Source: Massilia sp. Leaf139 (GTDB taxonomy: Bacteria > Pseudomonadota > Gammaproteobacteria > Burkholderiales > Burkholderiaceae_D). From it: DNA of 64,000 nt. This document shows, one piece after another, positions 56,974 through 64,000 of the stretch. The stretch's first letter is position 1. Every line of letters begins with the position of its first letter. The notes under the pieces were generated by a model. It was not told the origin of the DNA and made no database searches. It worked only from the letters and a program-made list of their open reading frames with translations. The stretch lies in assembly GCF_001424165.1 (NCBI RefSeq), contig NZ_LMOJ01000023.1, forward strand, positions 62,001 through 126,000, read 5' to 3'. Made by a program: the position numbers and the translations under genes.

Positions 56974-58815
56974 GTGGAACAATTACTGCCCTACTACGAG
57001 AGCGAGCTCGGCTACCTGCGCCGCAATCTGCGCGAGTTCGCCGAGCGCTACCCGAAGATCGCCGGCCGCCTGTTGATCAGCGGCGAAGTCTGCGAAGACC
57101 CGCATACCGAGCGCATGATCGAGTCCTTCGCCCTGCTCAATGCGCGCATCGCCAAGCGCCTCGACGACGACTATCCGGAATTCACGGAGGCGCTGTTCGA
57201 CGTCCTCTACCCGCACTACCTGCGCCCCTTTCCCTCGTGTTCGATCGCTAGATTGGATTTCACGAGCGCCGCCAGACAACAGACCACGGCCGCGATGGTT
57301 CCACGTGGAACGCAACTCACGACGCGACCGGTGCGCGGTGCCGTCTGTACTTTTCGCACCGTCTACCCGGTGGCGATCGCTCCGCTGAGCTTGTCTCAGG
57401 CGCGCTTTTCCGACATCCTGCGCGCCCCGGATGCTGTCCGGCCGCCTGCGCAGGCCACATCCAGCATCAGCCTGACGATTGCCACCAGCGTCGAGCAGGT
57501 TGCCATTGGCGCGCTGAATTTGCCGCGCTTGCGCGTGTTCATCGATGGCGAACCCTCGTTCTGCGCCGCCCTGCGCGACGCCTTGTTCATGCGCACCGTC
57601 GCCGCCTATGCCGAAGCGGATCACAATGGACGCTGGGTAGCGCTGCCGGCCATCCCCGTGCTGGCGGCCGGCTTCGAGGACGACGAAGCCCTGATCGATT
57701 TCCCGGCCCGCTCGCATGGCGCCTACCGCCTGCTGACCGAATATTTTTGCTTCCCCGAGAAATTCAATTTTTTCGATATCGATTTAACAAGTTTGGGTGC
57801 CGCCGCGCCGGGGGCTAAAACGGTGACCCTGCATTTGGCGCTGTCGGGGATCCGCAGCGACTCGAACACGGCACGCATGCTCGGCACCCTCTCGACCAAC
57901 AACGTCCTGCTCGGCTGCACGCCCGTCATCAACCTGTTCCGCCAGCGCGGCGAGCCGATCCGCCTGACCCACGCGACTGCCAGCTATCCGGTGCTGGCCG
58001 ATGCGCGCCGCGCCTATGCCTTCGAGGTGCAGTCGGTCGATTCGGTGAACCTGGTGCGCCAGACCCCGCAAGGCGAAACCGTGGTGCAGTTCCGCCCTTT
58101 TTACTCCTTGCAGCACGCGCAGACCGCCGAGCAGAACGGCCATTACTGGGCCCTGCGGCGCGACGAGACCCTGGCCGAGCGCAGCCCCGGGTTCGAGACG
58201 CAGATTGCGATCGTCGACATTGATTTCGATCCGGCCGCGGTCGAAACCGACACCTTGAATCTGGAACTGACCTGCTCGAACCGCGACCTGCCCGCGCTAT
58301 TGCCTGTCGGCCAGGCCGGCGGCGACCTGTTCTTGGAAAGCGGCTCATCGGTGCGCACGATCAGTTTCCTGCGCAAACCGACGACGTCCTGGCGCTTTCC
58401 CAGCGGCCGCAGTGCGCACTGGCGCCTGATCTCGCACCTGTCCCTGAACCACCTGTCGCTCGGCGCCGGCGGCGTCGAGGCTTTCCGCGAAATGCTGGCG
58501 CTGTACGACCTGCCGCGTTCGCCCTCCTCGCAGCGCCAGATCGGCGGCATCGTCGCCATCGAACAGCAGGCCAGCAGCGCCTGGCTGGCCGGTAACCCCT
58601 TCAATTGCCTGGTGCGTGGGGTGCAGGTGCGCTTGTCGATCGACGAAGAAGCGTTCATCGGCAGCGGCCTGAATGCGTTCGCCCACATCGTCGAACGTTT
58701 TCTCGCTTTGTACGTGCACGCCAACAGTTTTACCCAGCTGGTGCTGGTCTCGGCCAAGACCGGAGAAGAGGTGTTTGTATGCCCACCCAAAAGCGGCGAT
58801 TTGAGCCTGCTGTAA
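56974..58815 (+). CDS. tssF: Type VI secretion baseplate protein TssF
   Basis: The 613-residue TssF starts at GTG 56974 (AGGAG in the end of tssE). LLPYYESELGYLRRNLREFAERYPKIAGRL and DPHTERMIESFALLNARIAKRLDDDYPEFTEALFDVLYPHYLRPFPS are diagnostic of the wedge protein. A parS-like site lies in its coding region at 57297-57312. It overlaps tssG by 37 bases. Confidence 0.95.
   Translation: MEQLLPYYESELGYLRRNLREFAERYPKIAGRLLISGEVCEDPHTERMIESFALLNARIAKRLDDDYPEFTEALFDVLYPHYLRPFPSCSIARLDFTSAARQQTTAAMVPRGTQLTTRPVRGAVCTFRTVYPVAIAPLSLSQARFSDILRAPDAVRPPAQATSSISLTIATSVEQVAIGALNLPRLRVFIDGEPSFCAALRDALFMRTVAAYAEADHNGRWVALPAIPVLAAGFEDDEALIDFPARSHGAYRLLTEYFCFPEKFNFFDIDLTSLGAAAPGAKTVTLHLALSGIRSDSNTARMLGTLSTNNVLLGCTPVINLFRQRGEPIRLTHATASYPVLADARRAYAFEVQSVDSVNLVRQTPQGETVVQFRPFYSLQHAQTAEQNGHYWALRRDETLAERSPGFETQIAIVDIDFDPAAVETDTLNLELTCSNRDLPALLPVGQAGGDLFLESGSSVRTISFLRKPTTSWRFPSGRSAHWRLISHLSLNHLSLGAGGVEAFREMLALYDLPRSPSSQRQIGGIVAIEQQASSAWLAGNPFNCLVRGVQVRLSIDEEAFIGSGLNAFAHIVERFLALYVHANSFTQLVLVSAKTGEEVFVCPPKSGDLSLL
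57297..57312. promoter_or_regulatory. Intragenic parS-like site in tssF
   Basis: GGTTCCACGTGGAACG matches the 16-base parS consensus at 14 positions with a perfect palindromic core GTTCCACGTGGAAC. Confidence 0.5.
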
Positions 58816-59864
58816 TCGAGCGCCTGTTTCGGGAACCGTACCGCTTCGAGTATTTCCAGGCGGTGCGCATGCTGGAACTCTGGCTGCGCAAGCACGGCGC
58901 GCCCGGAGGAGGCTTGGTCGCCAATTTCCTGCGCTTCCAGAACTCGACCTTGCTGCGCTTCCCGGCCAGTCAATTAGAGGCAATCGGGGTCGAGCCGCGC
59001 ACCATCGAACCCAGCGCCACCTCCCTCGGCGCGGCGCTGCAAGCGTCCACTTTGCAATGGATCCGGATTACGCCGACCTTCATGGGCCTCCTGGGCGGGC
59101 ATGGCGTGCTACCGCCGCATTACACCGAACGCGTGGCCGAGCAGCAATCGCTAGATAAGGACGAAGGCGCGCGCGCCTTTCTCGACACCTTTTCGAACCG
59201 CTCGCTGGCGCTGTTCTATGAAGCCTGGCGCAAGTACCGGCTGCATCTGAAATACGAAAGCACGGGGCGGGATGGATTCCTGCCGCTGCTGCTGGGCCTG
59301 GCCGGACTCGGCAATCCGGCGCTGCGGCGGCGCCTGGGACAGCCGGAACAGGGCGCCGTGCTCGATGAGTCGCTCGGCTATTTTGCGGCGGCACTGCGCC
59401 AGCGGCCGGTCTCGGCGGTGCAGATGGGGCGCGTGCTGTCCGAGTATTTCAGCCAGCCGATCCGGGTCGATCAATTCATGGGCGCCTGGTACGCGGTGCC
59501 GCCGGCCCAGCAAAGCACCCTCGGCTGCGACAGCGCCACCCTCGGCACCCGCGCGATCGCCGGCGAGCGGGTCTGGCAGCGCGACTTGCGCCTGCGCCTG
59601 GTGATCGGCCCCCTCGACCGTGCCGGTTTTGATGCCTTTCTGCCCGGCGGCCTGGCGGCACGCGCCCTGAACAGCCTGGCCATGCTGTTCACGGGGCTGG
59701 CGCTCGAATACGAAGTGGAGCTCGTCCTGCGCGCGGCCGACGTCTGCTGTGCCACCCTGTCCGGGGATCGCCATGCCGGCCGCCTGGGTTGGGGCACCTA
59801 TCTCGTGGCCGGGCCCCAGCGCGAGGATCGGCGCGACGTGCATTACGACTTACGGATGGAATAG
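58779..59864 (+). CDS. tssG: Type VI secretion baseplate protein TssG
   Basis: A 361-residue TssG, starting at ATG 58779 inside tssF. FREPYRFEYFQAVRMLELWLRKHGAPGG, VEPRTIEPSATSLGAAL, TFMGLLGGHGVLPPHYTE and the mid-region DTFSNRSLALFYEAWRKYR are conserved signatures. It pairs with TssF in the T6SS wedge. GGAGAAGAG precedes the start. Confidence 0.94.
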   Translation: MPTQKRRFEPAVIERLFREPYRFEYFQAVRMLELWLRKHGAPGGGLVANFLRFQNSTLLRFPASQLEAIGVEPRTIEPSATSLGAALQASTLQWIRITPTFMGLLGGHGVLPPHYTERVAEQQSLDKDEGARAFLDTFSNRSLALFYEAWRKYRLHLKYESTGRDGFLPLLLGLAGLGNPALRRRLGQPEQGAVLDESLGYFAAALRQRPVSAVQMGRVLSEYFSQPIRVDQFMGAWYAVPPAQQSTLGCDSATLGTRAIAGERVWQRDLRLRLVIGPLDRAGFDAFLPGGLAARALNSLAMLFTGLALEYEVELVLRAADVCCATLSGDRHAGRLGWGTYLVAGPQREDRRDVHYDLRME

Positions 59865-60046
59865 CCAGCGAGACGTCTTCCGCCTGCCGGTCGCGTGCCG
59901 GCTTTTTTTCGTCCGCCACGTGTCACGCCAGCGAGCTGGTATATGATGCCATTTTGCAATTTTCTAATGCAGCGCATGGCTGACGACGGCACGATGCACC
60001 TGACCCCCTGACAGCGCGGGAACCAGCAGCGCAGGAGCCGGCGTAG
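59865..60046. other. Region after tssG without a clear gene
   Basis: A short frame (ATG 59976) reads MADDGTMHLTP and then a stop; no recognisable product. It may be the N-terminal end of the damaged gene that follows. Confidence 0.4.
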
Positions 60047-60663
60047 GCCACTGCACCTGATGACGGCGAGCCGGCGCCAGGTACGCAAGCGCCACTGGCC
60101 GCTGCCATGTGGGAGCGTTTTGACGAAGGCAGGCCCACGTTGGCGCGCACGCAGCGCCTCGGCGATCCGGACGCCTGGCACGAAGCCCTGTTTCCGGCCG
60201 CGGTGGCGGCCTTCGATTGGGCGCAGGATCGGCGCCACCTGGCGCAATTCGGTTATTTCGGCCACCTGCTCGATAGCGCGATCGACGAGCGCGCCCTGTT
60301 CGACAGCGAGGCGGCCGCCGTGCGCTCGGTGCAGAACCGGATCGCCATGCTGCTGCGCCGTGACAAGCAGGCCGACCGGCGCAACTGGCCGAGCACGAGC
60401 CCATGCCGCAATACGATTCTCCGCCCGATACGAGGCCGGGCGACTACACGGTCGCCTTCGAGGTCTTCCTCGACGCCGACGGCAAGGTGATCGGCATGAA
60501 CACGCTCGATAATGCGCTGCTGCCAGGCTACAAGGACGCCGTCGCCGCAGCACTGCGCCGCGCGCGGCCTTTTCCGCCGGAGACGGCGCGCATCTTCGAA
60601 TTCCGCCTCACCCTGCGCATCCAAACGCAGCGGCAGCAGCAGCGGCAGACGACGCAGGTCTAG
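60047..60663 (+). pseudogene. Frameshifted gene with TonB C-terminal-like end
   Basis: Two frames read as one protein with a break near 60384. The upstream frame (from about 60047, first ATG 60107) reads MWERFDEGRPTLARTQRLGD and continues to RRDKQADRRN. In the next frame, directly after, it continues LAEHEPMPQYDSPPDTRPGD and then YTVAFEVFLDADGKVIG and ALLPGYKDAVAAALRRARPF, the pattern of a TonB/TolA C-terminal domain. A missing C in CGGCGCAACTGG would join them. An upstream stop at 60044 suggests further damage. A sequencing error is possible. It follows the T6SS genes. Confidence 0.5.
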
Positions 60664-60670
60664 CCGCCAG

Positions 60671-61408
60671 TTACACGATGCCGCCGTTCACGCGCAGCGT
60701 CTGGCCATTCACCCATTCTCCTTCCGGCCCCACCAGGAAGGCGACGGTATTGGCGATGTCCTGCGGGGTGCCGAGCCGCTCCAGCGGCGCCGCCTGCGCC
60801 AGACGTTCCACCAGTTCCGCTGGTTTGCCGTCGAGGAAAAGCTCGGTCGCGGTCGGGCCCGGCGCCAGCGCCGTCACCGAGATCCCCTTGCCGCGCATTT
60901 CCTTGGCAAAGATATTCGTCATGGTCTCGATCGCCGCTTTCGCGCCCGCGTACACGGCGTAACCCGGCAGGGCCAGGCCGATGGCGCTGGTCGAAAAGTT
61001 GACGATGCGTCCGCCCTGACGCAGGCGCGTCGCGGCCAGGCGCAGCATATTGAAGGTGCCGCGCGTGTTGATGGCGAAGATGCGCTCGTAGAGCTCGTCG
61101 CTGGTATCGGCCAGCAGCGTCGTGCCGGGCTGGATCACGCCGGCATTATTGACGAGGACGTCGACGCCGCCAAAGGCGTTTTCCGTGGCCTCGAACAGGC
61201 GCGCGCAGTCGGCCGCGCTGGCGACGTCGCCCTGTACGGCGAGCGCGCGTCCGCCAGCTGCTGCGATCTGGTCGACGACCTCCTGCGCATCCCCGGCGCG
61301 GCTGGCGTAATTGACCGTCACCGCGAACCCGTCCTGCGCCAGGCGCAAGGCGATCGCCCTGCCGATGCCGCGCGAGGCGCCGGTGACGATGGCCACCTTA
61401 TCGTTCAT
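60671..61408 (-). CDS. Short-chain dehydrogenase/reductase (SDR) family oxidoreductase
   Basis: The 245-residue classical SDR has the cofactor motif TGASRGIGRAIA, NNAG in VLVNNAGVIQ, the catalytic Ser in NFSTSAIG and YxxxK in YAVYAGAK, plus PGPTATELF near the active-site lid. It probably uses NADP and acts on an unidentified ketone or acyl substrate. It is in the same direction as the DoxX gene, 15 bases after it. Confidence 0.92.
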   Translation of the reverse strand: MNDKVAIVTGASRGIGRAIALRLAQDGFAVTVNYASRAGDAQEVVDQIAAAGGRALAVQGDVASAADCARLFEATENAFGGVDVLVNNAGVIQPGTTLLADTSDELYERIFAINTRGTFNMLRLAATRLRQGGRIVNFSTSAIGLALPGYAVYAGAKAAIETMTNIFAKEMRGKGISVTALAPGPTATELFLDGKPAELVERLAQAAPLERLGTPQDIANTVAFLVGPEGEWVNGQTLRVNGGIV

Positions 61409-61423
61409 CTCCTTCTCCTGTGT

Positions 61424-61858
61424 TCAATTCCATTTGCCGGTGCGCCCGCCGACGCTGTAGCGCCCCGCCCCGAGCAGGGCCAGCGCAATGGCCGCGAACA
61501 GGTACATGCCCTGCAATTCGAGCGCCCAGCCGCCCGTCTGGCTCATCGTGAAAAATTCCTTCGTATGCACCAGCAGGATGGCGACTACCATGTTGCCGGC
61601 CACGATCAGGGCTGCCAGCCGCGTCCAGACCCCGACCAGGAGCAGCAGCGGCGCGATCACCTCGCCCACATACACCAGGTAGCCGATCGCACCGGGCAGT
61701 CCCATTTTCTCGAGCATGCCGGTGATGAAGCCGACGCCGCCGATCAGCTTGGAAACGCCGTGGAACAGCAGCAGCAGGGCCAGCGTGACGCGCAGGATCA
61801 GGCGGCCGAGATCCTCGCGCCCGCTATCGGTGTCTGACGGGGACAGATCGGTTCTCAT
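61424..61858 (-). CDS. DoxX family membrane protein
   Basis: A 144-residue four-helix membrane protein of the DoxX/SURF4 type, with LILRVTLALLLLFHGVSKLIGGVGFITGMLEKMGLPG and helix GMYLFAAIALALLGAGRYSV at the end. DoxX proteins are often linked to redox or thiosulfate metabolism. It is twelve bases downstream of the molybdoenzyme gene, suggesting one operon. Confidence 0.88.
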   Translation of the reverse strand: MRTDLSPSDTDSGREDLGRLILRVTLALLLLFHGVSKLIGGVGFITGMLEKMGLPGAIGYLVYVGEVIAPLLLLVGVWTRLAALIVAGNMVVAILLVHTKEFFTMSQTGGWALELQGMYLFAAIALALLGAGRYSVGGRTGKWN

Positions 61859-61870
61859 GGAAAGGCTCCT

Positions 61871-64000
61871 TTATGGGCCGCCGGCCAGCACCTTGTCCGG
61901 CGTGATCGGCGTACTGCGGATGCGTTTGCCGGTCGCGTGGTAGATCGCATTGCTGACCGCCGCCGCCACGCTCACCAGGCCGATTTCTCCGACGCCCTTG
62001 GCGCCCAGGCGGCTGACGATGCGGTCGTCCTCCTCGACGAAGATGACGTCGATGTCGTGGATGTCGGCATTCACCGCCACGTGGTACTCGGACAGGTTGT
62101 GGTTCATGAAGCGCCCGAAGCGGTGGTCGATATGGCTTTCCTCGTGCAGCGCCTGGCTGATGCCCCAGACCACGCCGCCGACGATCTGGCTGCCGGCCGT
62201 CTTCGTGTTCATGATGCGTCCGGCGGCGACGGCACTGACCACGCGCGTCACGCGCACGATGCCAAGCTCCTCGTCGACCCGCACCTCGACGAACACGGCC
62301 GAATGCACCATCCTCCGGAACTTGCGCTGCTTGAGCATATTCGGCAGCATCAGGTATTTTTCCTCGAGCCGCTCGCGCCCCGTGCGGCGCACGATGGCGC
62401 CGAGCGAAATGAAGGTGTGCGGATCCTTCTTCAGGCGCATCACGCCCCCGGCGAATTCGACCTCCTTCAAACGCTTGTCACGGAACGGCGAATCGGGGTC
62501 GGATTGGGCATGGCGCAGCAGCGTGAGCTGCAGCTTCTCGCAGACGCCGGCCACGGCCGAACCGACGGTGGCCACGTGCGAGGAGCCGCCCTCGACCGGC
62601 GCCACCGGCAAGGTGGAGTCGCCCAGCTGGAAACTGACGCGTTCCAGCGGCAGGCCCATGGTTTCGGCCGCGATCATCGCCATCACGGTATAGGTGCCGG
62701 TGCCAATGTCGGTGGCTGCGCTCGACACTACCAGGCGGCCGTCCGCGTGCATCACGGCGCTGGCGCGGGCGAACATCTGCAGCGCATCCCAGGCGCCAGT
62801 CGCCATGCCCCAGCCAACCCATTCGGCGCCTTCCTTGCGCGAACGCGGCGCCAGCGGCCGCTGCGACCAGCCGAAGCGTTCGGCACCCTGCTCGTAGCAG
62901 GCGCGCAGTTCCTTGCTCGAATACGGCTTGTCGTCGATTGGGCAACGCTCCGCGTAATTCTTCAGGCGCAGCGCCAGCGGATCCATCTTGAGGGCATACG
63001 ACAGTTCGTCCATCGCCACTTCCAGCGCATGCATGCCGTGCGCGGCGCCGGGGGCGCGCATGTCCATCGGCGTGCTCAGGTCGAGCTTGACCAGTTGATA
63101 GCCAAGCTTGATGTTGTCGCAGGCGTATAGCAGGCCGGACCAGTTGACGACGTTTTCGACGTAGTCCTCCATCTGGGAGGTCTCGGCGACTGCGTCGTGG
63201 CGGATGGCGCGCAGCGTGCCGTCGCGCTCGGCCGCCAGCTTGACCCACTGGACGGTTTCCGGGCGGTGCCCGAAGCTGAACATCTGCTGGCGCGTGAGGG
63301 TGACGCGCACCGAGCGCTTCAAGCGGAGCGACGCCATCACGGCCAGGGCCAGCTGGTATTGCGGGCGCAGGCCGGAGCCGAAGGCGCCGCCCACATAGGG
63401 ATTGCGCACGGTGACCTTGTTCTTCGACAGGCCGAACACATGCGAGACGTACCAGCGGCTGTTCTGCGAACTTTGGGTCTTGTCGTAGATCGTCAGGTGG
63501 CCGTCGGCGCCGTGAATGACGGTCGAGGCGAACAGCTCCAGTGGATTATGGTGTTCGATGCCGTGATAGAACTCGGCTTCGATTTTCACGGGGGCGGCTT
63601 GATACGCCTTGTCGGCATCGCCCTTGTCCGGCGGCGGCGGCTCGACCCCGGCGCGCAGCGGCAGCGGCTTGTAGGCGCGCGCCAGATTGGCTGTCAGGCG
63701 CGTGTCGTATTCTTCTTCGTCGTAGCGCACGCGCACCAGGGCGGCGGCACGGCGCGCCGCCTCGAAGCTCTCGGCCAGCACCAGCGCCACCGGCTGGCCG
63801 CTGTAGAACACTTCCTCGTCATACAAGGGACGGAAGGGCGAGCCGGGCGGCGCCGTCATGTCCTTGTAGGCGAGATCGACCGAACGCATCTTCGGGCGGT
63901 TCAGGTGGCTCATCACCTCGACCACGCCTTCGATCTGCATGGCGTCAAACGCGTCGATGTCGAGGATGCGGCCCCGGGCGACCGTGCTGCTCACGACCAC
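61871..64000 (-). CDS. Xanthine dehydrogenase family molybdopterin-binding subunit (5' end cut)
   Basis: The visible 709 residues run to the window edge without a start. They show the large molybdopterin domain of the xanthine/aldehyde oxidase group: VYYSGQPVALVLAES-like region near the N-terminal end, GHRPETVQWVKL, VGGAFGSGLRPQYQLALAVMA, and MDMRAPGAAHGMHALEVAMDELSYALKMDPLALRLKNY. The C-terminus has KGVGEIGLVSVAAAVSNA with the catalytic Glu. It is the aldehyde/isoquinoline oxidoreductase type; FAD and 2Fe-2S subunits would be to the right. Short truncated reads cannot define the substrate. Confidence 0.92.
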   Translation of the reverse strand: MVVSSTVARGRILDIDAFDAMQIEGVVEVMSHLNRPKMRSVDLAYKDMTAPPGSPFRPLYDEEVFYSGQPVALVLAESFEAARRAAALVRVRYDEEEYDTRLTANLARAYKPLPLRAGVEPPPPDKGDADKAYQAAPVKIEAEFYHGIEHHNPLELFASTVIHGADGHLTIYDKTQSSQNSRWYVSHVFGLSKNKVTVRNPYVGGAFGSGLRPQYQLALAVMASLRLKRSVRVTLTRQQMFSFGHRPETVQWVKLAAERDGTLRAIRHDAVAETSQMEDYVENVVNWSGLLYACDNIKLGYQLVKLDLSTPMDMRAPGAAHGMHALEVAMDELSYALKMDPLALRLKNYAERCPIDDKPYSSKELRACYEQGAERFGWSQRPLAPRSRKEGAEWVGWGMATGAWDALQMFARASAVMHADGRLVVSSAATDIGTGTYTVMAMIAAETMGLPLERVSFQLGDSTLPVAPVEGGSSHVATVGSAVAGVCEKLQLTLLRHAQSDPDSPFRDKRLKEVEFAGGVMRLKKDPHTFISLGAIVRRTGRERLEEKYLMLPNMLKQRKFRRMVHSAVFVEVRVDEELGIVRVTRVVSAVAAGRIMNTKTAGSQIVGGVVWGISQALHEESHIDHRFGRFMNHNLSEYHVAVNADIHDIDVIFVEEDDRIVSRLGAKGVGEIGLVSVAAAVSNAIYHATGKRIRSTPITPDKVLAGGP

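Overview
The window looks like chromosomal DNA of a GC-rich betaproteobacterium, most likely Oxalobacteraceae (Massilia/Duganella/Janthinobacterium-like). This is inferred from protein style, gene order (mnmG-rsmG-parA-parB next to atpIBEFHAGDC), a fused PabB-PabC, SlmA and parS-type sites; no database search was possible.

Layout. 0-3 kb: thioesterase/DUF1289/MBL-fold operon (last gene cut by the edge), a ribbon-helix-helix regulator with a PHB-depolymerase-like esterase, and a Cys-rich CWC protein. 3-10 kb: argB, tRNA-Thr(GGT), TraB/GumN protein, HAD nucleotidase-slmA-pabB, glutathione peroxidase, CoA-binding protein, lipoprotein amidase. 10.2-11.1 kb: three tiny genes, two with double-glycine leaders, that look like a bacteriocin/microcin locus. 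11.1-23.2 kb: complete F1Fo ATP synthase operon, parB, parA, rsmG and mnmG, all on the minus strand. 23.2-34 kb: three parS sites, a TSUP permease, an iron-type alcohol dehydrogenase, a branched-chain amino-acid ABC transporter operon ending in an epoxide-hydrolase-like gene, a GMC oxidoreductase and a nitronate monooxygenase.

34.0-35.3 kb: gene-free DNA carrying three copies of an ordered module. Each copy has a TGTGGAYAA box, a second box exactly 17 bp on, a perfect TTATCCACA box exactly 158 bp on, then CTACTACTA-like trinucleotides and an AT-rich TTGTATAC block. This resembles a basal unwinding element (DnaA boxes plus DnaA-trio) present three times. With parS about 11 kb away and mostly minus-strand genes to its left, it is a strong candidate for the chromosomal origin or a DnaA-binding control locus. 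Smaller DnaA-box clusters lie near 18.6-18.8 and 50.0-50.1 kb.

35.3-53 kb: mtnN, ald, putA with a divergent Lrp-type regulator, a LysR regulator, a chalcone-isomerase-like protein, a chemoreceptor, a DUF1003 protein, YfhL-type ferredoxin, coaD, rsmD, a DUF6279 lipoprotein, glmU, another Lrp regulator and glmS. The two glm genes supply UDP-GlcNAc. 53-60 kb: part of a type VI secretion locus (PAAR, TssK, TssE, TssF, TssG) with a membrane protein whose C-terminal part resembles a ketoacyl synthase lacking its catalytic His residues. 60-64 kb: a probably frameshifted TonB-C-like gene, an SDR, a DoxX protein and a truncated xanthine-dehydrogenase-family molybdopterin subunit. A GTAGGGTGG-type palindromic repeat occurs at several places.
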